64,000 bases of DNA from Sphingobium sp. 15-1 (lineage in GTDB: Bacteria > Pseudomonadota > Alphaproteobacteria > Sphingomonadales > Sphingomonadaceae), in assembly GCF_013375535.1 (NCBI RefSeq), contig NZ_JABXJG010000002.1:1-64000 (forward strand). The letters are read 5' to 3'. Each line of letters begins with the position of its first letter. The stretch's first letter is position 1. Shown one piece after another: positions 27,078-35,238 of this stretch. Both the position numbers and the translations under genes were made by a program. Under the pieces are notes generated by a model, which was given only the letters and a program-made list of their open reading frames with translations, did not search any database and was not told the origin of the DNA.

Positions 27078-27355
27078 GAGCGCTGGCCTGGAAACTTTTT
27101 TGATAGCACATCCTGAAGGACCGCCTTGTCCAGGCTCAACTCCGCGACCAACCTCTTCAGCCGCGCATTCTCCTCAACCACCTGCTTGAGCTCACGGACC
27201 TGATCCGATTCCAGGCCGGCATACTGCTTCTTCCAACGGTAAAACGTCTGCTCGGTGATCCCAACCCGGCGGATCAAATCCGCTATCGGCATGCCCAGCT
27301 CGGCCTGCTTCAAGACCGCTACGATCTGCTCTGTGGAAAACCTTTGCCTCTTCAT
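27074..27355 (-). CDS. IS3-family transposase OrfA (HTH)
   Basis: A 93-residue DNA-binding protein with the HTH_Tnp_1 fold (FSTEQIVAVLKQAELGMPIA then VGITEQTFYRWKKQY) and a leucine-zipper-like coiled coil (LKQVVEENARLKRLVAEL). Near its 3' end, at 27095-27101, lies a perfect slippery heptamer A-AAA-AAG in the zero frame. This is the classic -1 frameshift site used to make the OrfAB transposase. Confidence 0.92.
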   Translation of the reverse strand: MKRQRFSTEQIVAVLKQAELGMPIADLIRRVGITEQTFYRWKKQYAGLESDQVRELKQVVEENARLKRLVAELSLDKAVLQDVLSKKFPGQRS

Positions 27356-27414
27356 CGACGTATCTCCCTCAAATGGAAAATGCGCCGGAAAAACTAACTT
27401 TGCGTGTGGACCAC

Positions 27415-28416
27415 TTTCCCCATGTCACCTCAACTAGGAGCAGGAACGCCTTCACCTCCTGCATGCCCGGCGATATCGGCACGCAGACGACCTTCACCGT
27501 CCTGTCCGATATCCTGTCGGGCTCGCCCGGTGCGCTGGCCGATGGTGGCACCTGCCTTAATATGGACGCGGCGACCTTCGAACTGATCCGTGCCCCCTTT
27601 GCCGATAGGCTGAAGGAGGATAATTTCTCCTGGCGTGTGGGCGTCAATTGCAAGCCGAGCCGGAACGTGCTGATTTATGTGCTGGCCTCGCGCGGCTACA
27701 AGTCGGGCGGTTTCCCGACCGTCCCCGCATCTACCACCGGGCAGTTCGCGCCGGTGACGCAGGAATCGGTGACCGCCTATGAGGTCGGCGCCAAGATCAC
27801 CGCGCTTGACCGGGCGTTGCAGGTCAATCTTGCCGGTTTCCACTATATCTATCGCGACAAGCAGGTGCGCGGCCTGATCGTCGATCCCATTTTCAACCAG
27901 TTGGAGCAACTGGTGAACATTCCCAAGGCGCGGATCAACGGTTTCGAGCTGGAGATCACCGCCCGCCCGACCGAGGGCCTCACCTTCCGCAATGCGGTCG
28001 CCTATGTCGATTCCAAGGTTCTCACCTTCACCGGCATCAATAATGAGCGCGTGCTGGCCGATTATGCGGGGTCGGCGCTGCCCTTCTCGCCCAAATGGCA
28101 CATCGTCTCGGACGTCGATTACAGCTTTCCGCTGACCGAAAGGCTGGGCGCATTCGTCGGCGCCAACATGCTGCTCAACAGCAAGACCAGTTCGACGCTG
28201 GGCAACGCGCCTGCCTCCGTCATCCAGAGCTTCGCGACGCTCGATCTGCGCGCCGGGGTCAAGGGGCTGGACGACCGCTGGAGCTTCAGCATCTGGGGCC
28301 GCAACGTCACCAACAGCTATTATTGGACCAACCAGTTCGTCACTCAGGACGTGGTCGTGCGTTACGCGGCCAAGCCCATCACCTATGGCGCGACGCTGAA
28401 GTTCAAGTTTGACTGA
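27415..28416 (+). pseudogene. TonB-dependent receptor, C-terminal part only
   Basis: The open frame reads through 334 residues of TonB-receptor barrel (YVLASRGYKSGGF, VTAYEVGAKITALDRALQVN, a C-terminal TYGATLKFKFD), but the signal peptide, plug and the first half of the barrel are absent. Similarity starts about 50 nt inside the IS3 right end; the first residues after the IS joint do not look like receptor. There is no ribosome site, so it is a 5'-truncated remnant created by the IS joint or an associated deletion. It is followed by a strong terminator. Confidence 0.85.
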
Positions 28417-28441
28417 TCCTGCCATCCTCTGTGGGATACTG

Positions 28442-28474
28442 GGCCGCAGCCGGATATCAGGGCTGCGGCCTTTT
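28442..28474 (+). terminator. Rho-independent terminator after the receptor remnant
   Basis: A GC-rich stem (GGCCGCAGC with GCTGCGGCC) and a short loop are followed by TTTT on the plus strand, 25 nt after the receptor stop codon. Its survival shows that this was the natural 3' end of the truncated gene. Confidence 0.75.
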
Positions 28475-28567
28475 CTTCGGGACGCGTCCCCGCATCCATT
28501 TGCCTTTCGCGCCACGCCTCTGCATTATGGCCCGGACGGGACAGTCCCGGCGAGGGAGGGGTATAGC

Positions 28568-29593
28568 GTGCAAACCGGCTTGTCGGCGTGGATTCTGGCG
28601 ATCGTGAAGGCGCTGGAGGATGCGGGCGTCGATCCGGGCGCGCTGATGCGCGGTATCGACATGGACGCCAGCCGCGTCGGCGATCTTGCCCATCGCTATT
28701 CGCAGGATCAGGTGACGAGCCTGTGGATCGCCGCGGTCGATGCGACCGGCGATCCCAATTTCGGATTGAAGGTCGCGCGCCATATCCGCCCGTCGACCTT
28801 TCATGTCGTGGGCTATGCCATGTCGTGCAGCGCGACCCTGCGCCGTGCCGCCGAACGCTTTTCCCATTCCGCCCGGCTGATCTCGGATTCGGCGGCGGTG
28901 TCGTTCCAGCGCGAGGAGGAAGGCTATCGGCTGACGGTCGACCTCAACACCGGCGGCCGCCAGCCGATCTACCAGACGATCGACACGATGCTCGCCGGCT
29001 TCTTCCTGCTGTGCGAATGGATATTGTCGGCGCCGATCACACCGATCGAAGTGAGTTTCCGCCATCGCAAGCCTGCCGATGACCAAGCCTATCGCGATGT
29101 CTTCCGCTGTCCGATCCGCTACGGCCAGCCGATCAACAGCATCCTTTTTCCGGGAGAGGTGCTGGAACGGCCCGTCCCGTCCGCGAACGAGGAACTGGCG
29201 ACGATGCTGGATGAGATGGCGGCCAAATATCTCGCCTTCCGGTTTGCCAGCCGCTTTTCCCGCAAAGTGCGCGACGCGCTGATCGGACAGCTGCCCAATG
29301 GTGAGCCCAGCAAGCAGGAGACAGCGCGCCTGCTCGCTATGACGGAACGGACCCTGCTGCGCCGCCTGCGGGAGGAGAATACGACCTTTCAGGAGGTGCT
29401 CGACCGACTGCGCGAGGAATTGGCCTATGATTATCTGCGCCGGCCAGATTTGACCGTCGAGAATATCGCCTATCTGCTGGGCTTTTCCAGCAGCAGCACC
29501 TTTTCCCGCGCCTTCATGCGCTGGACCGCGCAGCGGCCGAGCGTGTGGCGGGAAGGGCGGTCGATCGAAGACCGCAGCCTGGCCGAAGACTGA
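28568..29593 (+). CDS. AraC-family regulator with arabinose-binding-like N-terminus
   Basis: A 341-residue regulator. The N-terminal about 200 residues are of the PF12625 type (LMRGIDMDASRVGD, FGLKVARHIRPSTFHVVGYA). The C-terminal AraC HTH pair includes SKQETARLLAMTERTLLRRL and VENIAYLLGFSSSSTFSRAF. I place the start at the GTG at 28568, which has GAGGGAGGGG upstream; the frame is open further upstream but overlaps the terminator. It lies upstream of the orphan oxidase-subunit cassette. A 15-bp motif shared by two nearby promoters is a candidate binding site. Confidence 0.9.
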   Translation: MQTGLSAWILAIVKALEDAGVDPGALMRGIDMDASRVGDLAHRYSQDQVTSLWIAAVDATGDPNFGLKVARHIRPSTFHVVGYAMSCSATLRRAAERFSHSARLISDSAAVSFQREEEGYRLTVDLNTGGRQPIYQTIDTMLAGFFLLCEWILSAPITPIEVSFRHRKPADDQAYRDVFRCPIRYGQPINSILFPGEVLERPVPSANEELATMLDEMAAKYLAFRFASRFSRKVRDALIGQLPNGEPSKQETARLLAMTERTLLRRLREENTTFQEVLDRLREELAYDYLRRPDLTVENIAYLLGFSSSSTFSRAFMRWTAQRPSVWREGRSIEDRSLAED

Positions 29594-29606
29594 TCGACCC
29601 GCCGAC

Positions 29607-29621
29607 TTTGGCACGATAAGC
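29607..29621 (+). promoter_or_regulatory. Shared 15-bp motif upstream of the membrane cassette
   Basis: TTTGGCACGATAAGC lies 95 nt upstream of the GTG at 29716. A copy with one mismatch, TTTGGCACGAAAAGC, lies at 35103-35117, 122 nt upstream of the operon start at 35239. The same strand and similar distance suggest a common activator site, most simply for the AraC protein encoded next door. It does not fit sigma-54 spacing. Confidence 0.4.
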
Positions 29622-29715
29622 CGGGTCGCGGCACCCTGGGCCATCGTGACGGCCGGCGCGATCGCCTATTCTGGCGGAAACCGGCCAGTGACCGGAAAGC
29701 CAGGAGTGGGGATCT

Positions 29716-30507
29716 GTGACGGCATCCAGTGTACGCAGCGCGGCTGTCGATCATCTGTCCCCGGACATGGAGGTACGGGAAGCCTATCGGGTCGCACCTG
29801 CTCCCAACCCCATGCGCTATGTGCGGTTCTGCCTATGGATGGGGCCGGCGCTGCTTGTCCTCCTGATCATCTTCTTCGCGCTGCTCGGCCACAATGTTCC
29901 GCCCTATTCGGCGGCGCTTTCGGCCGACGAGATTGCGGCGCATTTTCGCCAGCATACCACGTCAGCGCGGATCGGCATGATCGGCATGATGGTTTCGGGC
30001 GTCCTCTATCTCGTCTGGGGCATGGGCATTACGAAGGTGATGGAGGCGGCCGAGCGGGACAATGACGTGCTTTCCCGCCTGCAACTGTGGGGCGCGGGTT
30101 TCACGACATTGGTGTTGGTCTTTCCGCCCGCCTTCTGGCTGACCGCCGCCTTCCGGCCCGAGGCGGATCCCGCGATCCTGATGACGCTTTACGACACCGG
30201 ATGGATCATGTTCGACATGGCCTTTTCGCTGACGATGCTCCAGATCACGGCCTTCGCCATCTGTTTCCTCAACGACTGGCGCGCCGTGCCACTGATCCCC
30301 AAGCCGGTGTGCTGGTTCGCGATCTGGGTGGCGATCGCGTTCATGGGTTTCTGCTTCCTGCCCTTCTTCCGCGATGGTCCCTTCTCGCGCAGCGGCTTCT
30401 TCAACTATTGGGTGGAATTCTCCCTCTTCTTCTGGGCGATGCTGATCCTGTCGATCTTCACGCTGCGCGCCCTCACCCGGTTGCAACGCGATCATGCGGA
30501 TGGGTGA
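29716..30507 (+). CDS. Polytopic membrane protein, unknown function
   Basis: A 263-residue protein with about six hydrophobic segments (near residues 42-60, 88-105, 128-150, 165-190, 200-220 and 230-250). I do not recognise the family. A GTG start at 29716 follows CCAGGAG. It overlaps the next gene, which encodes a subunit III-like oxidase protein, and the two are followed by a subunit IV-like protein, so the three form one membrane complex cassette. No His-rich heme-copper motif typical of subunit I is visible, so it is not the catalytic subunit. Confidence 0.7.
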   Translation: MTASSVRSAAVDHLSPDMEVREAYRVAPAPNPMRYVRFCLWMGPALLVLLIIFFALLGHNVPPYSAALSADEIAAHFRQHTTSARIGMIGMMVSGVLYLVWGMGITKVMEAAERDNDVLSRLQLWGAGFTTLVLVFPPAFWLTAAFRPEADPAILMTLYDTGWIMFDMAFSLTMLQITAFAICFLNDWRAVPLIPKPVCWFAIWVAIAFMGFCFLPFFRDGPFSRSGFFNYWVEFSLFFWAMLILSIFTLRALTRLQRDHADG

Positions 30508-31075
30508 GGCCGCAACGCGCCGCCCGACCGCCGTTCCTGGCATCTTGACCTTCATCGCGGCGGATACGGCCAATTTCATCCTGTTCTTCGGCTATTTCAT
30601 GGTCGAGCGCATGGCGCAGCCTGCTCTGTTCGCGCGGTCGGCGGCGATGCTCGATATCCGGCTGGGGCTGCTCAACACGCTCATCCTGATCACCAGCGGC
30701 TGGCTGGTGGCGCTGGCGGTGGAAGCGGCGCGGGCGGGGGAGATGAATAGGGTGTGCCGCCGCCTGCTGTGCGCCATCGCTGTCGGCCTGGGCTTTGGCG
30801 TCGTCAAGACCATCGAATATGCCGACAAGATCGCGCAGGGCCTGACGCCGCAGACCGACGCCTTCTTCACCTTCTACTATGTCTTCACGGGCATCCATCT
30901 GCTCCATTACGGTATCGGCATCGCCCTGCTGGTCGCGACGCTTGTCCGAGCGCGGGCCGAGCGGGTCGGAGCCGGCTTCATGGGCTGGATCGAATCCTGC
31001 GCGCTGTTCTGGCACATGGTCGACCTGCTGTGGGTGTTCCTGTTCGCGATGCTCTATTTGCAGGGCGCACGATGA
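30494..31075 (+). CDS. Heme-copper oxidase subunit III / NorE-like protein
   Basis: A 193-residue integral membrane protein with five hydrophobic helices and the subunit III signature ending in WHMVDLLWVFLFAMLYL, with YYVFTGIHLLHYGIG before it. Such proteins are subunit III of cytochrome oxidases or NorE of nitric-oxide reductase clusters. No subunit I or II gene is nearby. It overlaps the upstream gene by 14 nt (a second ATG at 30500 is possible) and the downstream gene by ATGA. Confidence 0.82.
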   Translation: MRMGEAATRRPTAVPGILTFIAADTANFILFFGYFMVERMAQPALFARSAAMLDIRLGLLNTLILITSGWLVALAVEAARAGEMNRVCRRLLCAIAVGLGFGVVKTIEYADKIAQGLTPQTDAFFTFYYVFTGIHLLHYGIGIALLVATLVRARAERVGAGFMGWIESCALFWHMVDLLWVFLFAMLYLQGAR

Positions 31076-31320
31076 CGCGGCCGTCCAGGCAGACGGCGAT
31101 CTGGGCGCTGCTGATGCTGGCAACGCTGGCAGGGTTCGGCGGCGCTGGCGCGGCGGGATGGGGCTTTGCGCTGGTGATGCTGGCTGCGACGGTCAAGGCG
31201 CAGCTGATCGTGCGCCATTATATGGAGTTGCGCATCGCCCCGCTGGCCTGGCGACTGGTCTTCGACGGCCTGGTGGGGGTGAGCGGGGCGATCATCCTGG
31301 GGCTGCATTTCCTGGCATGA
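31072..31320 (+). CDS. Cytochrome c oxidase subunit IV / NorF-like protein
   Basis: An 82-residue protein with two to three hydrophobic helices, in the size range of prokaryotic cytochrome oxidase subunit IV (COX4_pro) or NorF, with KAQLIVRHYMELR between helices as in that family. It overlaps the subunit III-like gene (ATGA). It completes an orphan III/IV cassette beside a P450 region. A role in assembling or stabilising a membrane oxidase encoded elsewhere is an inference. Confidence 0.75.
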   Translation: MTRPSRQTAIWALLMLATLAGFGGAGAAGWGFALVMLAATVKAQLIVRHYMELRIAPLAWRLVFDGLVGVSGAIILGLHFLA

Positions 31321-31363
31321 GGCGATGGGGGCCGCACGAGAGATGCGCGGCGGCCACCCATGG

Positions 31364-32131
31364 CTAATCCGCCGTCGACAGCGCCAGTTCGATGCCCTTG
31401 ATCGACGTGCCCGTGCTCCAGCCGCCGTCGACCAGCAAGGTCTGGCCGGTGACATAGCTTGCATCGTCGCTCGCCATGAAATGGACGGCGGCGGCCAGTT
31501 CTTCGGGGCGGCCGATCCGGCCGAGCAGGGTGAAGACATTGGCGTTGCGTGTCACCATGTCGGGCGCTTCGTCCATCGCCAGCGGCGTGTCGATGATGCC
31601 GGGCGCGATGCAGTTCACGCGGATGCCGCGCGGGCCATATTCGACCGCGGCGGTCTGGGTCAGCGAGATGATCCCGGCCTTGGTCGCGGCATATTCACCC
31701 CATTGCAGGAAGCCGCGCACCGCCGTGATCGACGAGATGTTGACGATCGATCCGCCAGCGGTCATTCGCGCCGCCGCGTGCCTGATGCCCATCTGCACGC
31801 CCAATATATGGACGCGCCAGAAACGCTGCGATCGCGCCTCGTCCGCGTCCGCGATCGGCGCGGCGGCGGCGATGCCGGCATTATTGACCAATATGTCGAG
31901 CTTGCCGAAGCGCGCCACCGCGTCCTCGCACAGCGCCTCCATCTCGCCGGGCTGGCCGACATCGGTGCGGCGGAAGGCGCAGCCCCATTCATGGGCAAGC
32001 GCTTCGGCGTTGGGGCTGATGTCCGCCACCAGCACGTCGGCGCCCGCCGCGCGAAACCGCTGGGCGATGGCGGCGCCGATGCCCGATCCCGCGCCGGTGA
32101 CGATCGCGGCCTTGCCAGTGAGGTCGAACAT
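31364..32131 (-). CDS. SDR-family oxidoreductase
   Basis: A 255-residue classical SDR with TGAGSGIG at the N-terminus, NNAG, the catalytic pair in YAATK, and GQTLLVDGGWSTG near the C-terminus. The start at 32131 overlaps the stop of the SnoaL-like gene (TGATG). It forms a two-gene operon with that gene and lies downstream of a terminator that separates it from the TonB receptor. Confidence 0.92.
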   Translation of the reverse strand: MFDLTGKAAIVTGAGSGIGAAIAQRFRAAGADVLVADISPNAEALAHEWGCAFRRTDVGQPGEMEALCEDAVARFGKLDILVNNAGIAAAAPIADADEARSQRFWRVHILGVQMGIRHAAARMTAGGSIVNISSITAVRGFLQWGEYAATKAGIISLTQTAAVEYGPRGIRVNCIAPGIIDTPLAMDEAPDMVTRNANVFTLLGRIGRPEELAAAVHFMASDDASYVTGQTLLVDGGWSTGTSIKGIELALSTAD

Positions 32132-32562
32132 CAATGAAACTCCACTTCGACGGGCGCCTGAAGGCCCAATTGCCGCATCAGTGCGGCGGTGTCCCAAAGA
32201 CTGCGTTCCAGTACGATCTTGCCATCCTTGAAGGCGTGGATGGTCATGCCCTGCACCAGGGTGGTCTTGCCCGTCGAGGGAAGGCCCAGGAAGTCGGAAC
32301 TGTGATGGATCTCCCACGTCCATTCCAGGCAGCCGCCCTTTTCGTCGCCATGATAGCGGGTGGCGTTAAAATAATGTCTGGACTTGTCGGGATCGGCATT
32401 TTCGAAGGTCGTGAACCAGCGGCGCAGCTTTTCGCGATCATTGTCGATGCGGACGCCGAAGTTCAAATCCTCATATTCAAATTCTTCGGGATAATTGGCC
32501 ATCAGCTCTTCCAGCCGATTGTCGAACTGTTCCAGCCAGTCCTGTTCCCATTCCAGGTTCAT
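32131..32562 (-). CDS. SnoaL/NTF2-like protein (paralogue A)
   Basis: A 143-residue NTF2-fold protein of the SnoaL-like type (polyketide cyclase or ketosteroid-isomerase relatives). The segment GGCLEWTWEIHHSSDFLGLP aligns with the homologue at 35239-35673, as does GKIVLERSLWD near the C-terminus. A GGAGGG site precedes the ATG at 32562. It is coupled to the SDR gene. The reaction is unknown; NTF2-fold proteins of this kind often isomerise, dehydrate or bind ketone intermediates. Confidence 0.85.
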   Translation of the reverse strand: MNLEWEQDWLEQFDNRLEELMANYPEEFEYEDLNFGVRIDNDREKLRRWFTTFENADPDKSRHYFNATRYHGDEKGGCLEWTWEIHHSSDFLGLPSTGKTTLVQGMTIHAFKDGKIVLERSLWDTAALMRQLGLQAPVEVEFH

Positions 32563-32581
32563 GTCGTCCCTCCGCGATCGC

Positions 32582-32612
32582 AAAAAAGGGACCCGGCGCG
32601 ATGCCGGGTCCC
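32582..32612 (-). terminator. Rho-independent terminator of the TonB receptor gene
   Basis: A perfect 10-bp stem (GGGACCCGGC with GCCGGGTCCC) and a 5-nt loop are followed, on the minus strand, by six T residues. It lies 12 nt after the receptor stop codon, separating that transcript from the SnoaL-like/SDR genes. Confidence 0.88.
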
Positions 32613-32623
32613 AGGGAGAGGTT

Positions 32624-34885
32624 TCAGAAATCGACGCGTGCTTCTAGGCCATAACTGCGGGTCGGACCGCGATAGTTGACGGTGAAGACCGACAGCAAAG
32701 GCACGACTTCCTGATAATATTTCCTGTTGGTGAGATTGTCGCCATAGGCCGAGATTTCCCAGCCATGCGCGCTCTTGAGCGACAGGCGGGCCTTCAGCAG
32801 GGTCAGCGGGTTGCGCTTCGTGCCCGCGAAATTGTCGACGTCCCACCAGATGGAGCCATAGCGGTTCATCTCGACCCGTGGCACCAGCCGCAAGTCGTCG
32901 GTCAGGTCGATATTCTGGCTGGCGCCCAGGTTCAGCGTATATTTGAACGCGCCCGGCGCAACATTGCCGACCGCCGCCGGGTTACCGGCAAAGGCCGCAA
33001 CCCGCCCGTGCGTATAGCCGTAGCCGCCGAACAGATGGAGGCCCATCGGCAGCATTGCGTCGAAGTCCACGTCGAAGCCCTTGAGCTTGACTTTGTCGAT
33101 GCTGACCGTCGTTTGCAGGCCGGCGGACGGCTGGAACTGGAACTGCTGCGCGCCGGAAATGTCGGTTTTGAAGACGGCGGCGTTGATCGACAGGCGACGA
33201 TTGAAGAAGCGGGCCTTCGCGCCGATCTCGTAGGAGGTGGAGACTTCCTTGTTATAGCCGTCCTGCACATAGATATTGGCCGCATTGCCGCCGGCCGCGT
33301 CGATCAGCGCCTGGCGCGAACCGATCGGGTTGAAGCCGCCCGACTTGAAGCCCTTGCCGTAGCTGGCATAGACGCTGGCGGTCGGCGCCAGGTCGTAGGA
33401 CAGGCTGGCCTTGGGCTGGAACTGCTTGAAGGTCCGCGACAATTTGCAGGTGTCGAATGCCTGTCCCTGCGCCACGCAATTATTATAGCTGACGCCGGTC
33501 AGCGGATTGATCGCGGGGGAGGCGGCTTCGCGGATCGACCGCTTTTCCGTGTCGTAGCGTCCGGCCAGGTTGATATGGAACTGGTCGGTCAGGTCGAACT
33601 GCACGCTGGCGAACGGCGCGTAGCTGGTCGTGCGATACAGCGGATTGCTGAAGGAAACCGTGGTCGCCGGGTCGATCGTGTCGCGATCGGCGGGAAGCGA
33701 GCCATTGGTGTCCAGGCCGATCTTGCTGGTCTGGTCGCGTTCGAACCGCAGGATGTAGAATCCGAGCTGCCAGCGGAAGCGATTGGCGCTGTCCGATGTC
33801 AGGCGCACTTCCTGCGAATAATTGGTGTCGGAATAGGTATATTGCTGCACGGTGCCCCCGCCTGCGAGGCCGGTGTCCTGCGGAATATAGGGCGGGCTGT
33901 CGCTGCCGAAATATTGGTTCAGATGGTTGTAGCTGGAGATGGACGTGAACTTCGCCCAGCCCATGTCATATTCCGCCTTGAAGGTGGCATCGATGAACTT
34001 TTCGCTGAACGCGCCGGTGACGTTGGAGACGAACGGCATGTCGGTATTGTTCGCGTCCAGCGCAGTGCCGGGGAAGCCACCGATCGGCAGGCCGACAAAC
34101 TGCGCATTATAGGCGCTGCCGCCCCCCTTGGACCGGAGCGCCGTGACCTTGAGGTCGGCGGTGAACGGCCCGTCATTGTCATAGACCAGCCGGGCGCGGC
34201 CGCTGCTGTTCTGGAACCGCTGCACCTTCTCCCCCGTGGTGATGTTGGTGAAGGGACCGTCGGTGTCGCGGAACGCGCCGGCGACGCTGAAGCCGAAGCC
34301 CGGCGCGAGCGGGCCGCTGACCGATGCGCTGGCGCGGGCGGTGTTGAAATTGCCATAGGCGGCGACGACATTCCCCTCGAACGTGTCGCCCGGCTTCTTG
34401 GTGGTGATGACGATGGCGCCGGCAGCCGCGTTGCGGCCGTAAAGGGCGCTCTGCGGTCCTTTCAGCACTTCGATCTGCTGGATGCCGAACAGATACTGGT
34501 TGAACGGCTTGACGCTCGACAGGGTGACGCCGTCGATGACGATCGCGACGTTCGGGTCGGAATTGCGCACCGACGTCTGGCCGCGGATGTTGATATAGGC
34601 TTCGCCCGCATTATCCTCGACGAAGGTGACGTTGGGGGTGGAAGCCAGGAAATCGGCAGGGCGGGTGATGCCCCGTTCCGCGATCGCCGCTTCCGTGACG
34701 ACGCTGACGGAGATCGGCACCTTGACCAAATTCTCGTTGCGCTTGGTCGCGGTGACGACAATCTCTTCGAGCGTATTGCCGCGCTGCGGTGGTTGCTCGG
34801 GCGCGGGCTCCTGAGCCATCGCCGGCAGGGCAAGACCCGCCGACAGGATAAGGCTCATAAGCGGTAAATGGGTGATGGCCTTCAA
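32624..34885 (-). CDS. TonB-dependent outer-membrane receptor
   Basis: A 753-residue receptor with a signal peptide cleaved near Ala24 (PAMA-QEP), TonB box EEIVVTA at about 40-46, a plug with GQTSVRNSDPNVAIVIDGV and a barrel ending in YGLEARVDF. The best start is TTG at 34885 with GGAGAG at ideal distance; an ATG five bases upstream is out of frame, and the next in-frame ATG (34858) would shorten the signal peptide too much. It is divergent from the P450 operon at 35239, so it probably imports that operon's substrate. Confidence 0.92.
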   Translation of the reverse strand: MKAITHLPLMSLILSAGLALPAMAQEPAPEQPPQRGNTLEEIVVTATKRNENLVKVPISVSVVTEAAIAERGITRPADFLASTPNVTFVEDNAGEAYINIRGQTSVRNSDPNVAIVIDGVTLSSVKPFNQYLFGIQQIEVLKGPQSALYGRNAAAGAIVITTKKPGDTFEGNVVAAYGNFNTARASASVSGPLAPGFGFSVAGAFRDTDGPFTNITTGEKVQRFQNSSGRARLVYDNDGPFTADLKVTALRSKGGGSAYNAQFVGLPIGGFPGTALDANNTDMPFVSNVTGAFSEKFIDATFKAEYDMGWAKFTSISSYNHLNQYFGSDSPPYIPQDTGLAGGGTVQQYTYSDTNYSQEVRLTSDSANRFRWQLGFYILRFERDQTSKIGLDTNGSLPADRDTIDPATTVSFSNPLYRTTSYAPFASVQFDLTDQFHINLAGRYDTEKRSIREAASPAINPLTGVSYNNCVAQGQAFDTCKLSRTFKQFQPKASLSYDLAPTASVYASYGKGFKSGGFNPIGSRQALIDAAGGNAANIYVQDGYNKEVSTSYEIGAKARFFNRRLSINAAVFKTDISGAQQFQFQPSAGLQTTVSIDKVKLKGFDVDFDAMLPMGLHLFGGYGYTHGRVAAFAGNPAAVGNVAPGAFKYTLNLGASQNIDLTDDLRLVPRVEMNRYGSIWWDVDNFAGTKRNPLTLLKARLSLKSAHGWEISAYGDNLTNRKYYQEVVPLLSVFTVNYRGPTRSYGLEARVDF

Positions 34886-35238
34886 AACATCTCTCCTTCC
34901 CTGATCATGCGTTGCCGATTGTCTCGGCTTCTGTTGGACGTGAATTCAGAGTGGCCCCTTAAAGACGCCGATATGGTGTCGAAGAAAATGCCCCAGCGTG
35001 ACAAGGCATGACCTAGCGGGACAATAGATTACAAGCGGCAATCGCGGATTTCCGCCATTTTGCGATGCAGCATAAGCGGCGCTGGCGCGAAATTGCTCAG
35101 ATTTTGGCACGAAAAGCAAATCGCATGCGCGCTTGGCCATGGCTGCTTTTTGGAGCAGCATTATCAATCAGGTCATGGGCGCGCCGCATAAGTTGCCCGA
35201 CAGACGCGCAAGCAGGCGCGCCGCAGAGGAGAGAGCAG
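34886..35238. promoter_or_regulatory. Divergent promoter region (353 bp)
   Basis: The space between the minus-strand TonB receptor and the plus-strand SnoaL/P450 operon holds no convincing gene. It is AT-richer than its flanks and contains TTTGGCACGAAAAGC at 35103-35117, nearly identical to the motif at 29607-29621. A ribosome site (AGGAGAGAG) ends the region. Both promoters must lie here; their exact positions are not assigned. Confidence 0.55.

Larger units (their letters stand above)
26216..27413 (-). mobile_element. IS3-family insertion sequence
   Basis: A complete-looking IS of about 1.2 kb. It is bounded by imperfect inverted repeats: TGGACCA at 26216 and its counterpart TGGTCCA (reverse strand) at 27413, each leading into a GTTAGTTT block and CCGGC. 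It holds orfA and orfB on the minus strand with a frameshift signal. No target-site duplication is evident in the flanking bases (ATTGG to the left, CTTTC to the right), which suggests that the element marks a recombination or deletion joint and not a simple insertion. Confidence 0.8.

Noticed and set aside
29607..29621. Possible sigma-54 promoters at the TGGCAC motifs (29607 and 35103)
   Set aside because: The GG and GC elements are 8 bases apart instead of the required 10, and no sigma-54 activator is encoded nearby.
32765..34867. Open frame of 700 codons on the plus strand
   Set aside because: It is antisense to the TonB receptor gene and shows low-complexity mirror composition with no motif. 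The receptor on the other strand is clear.
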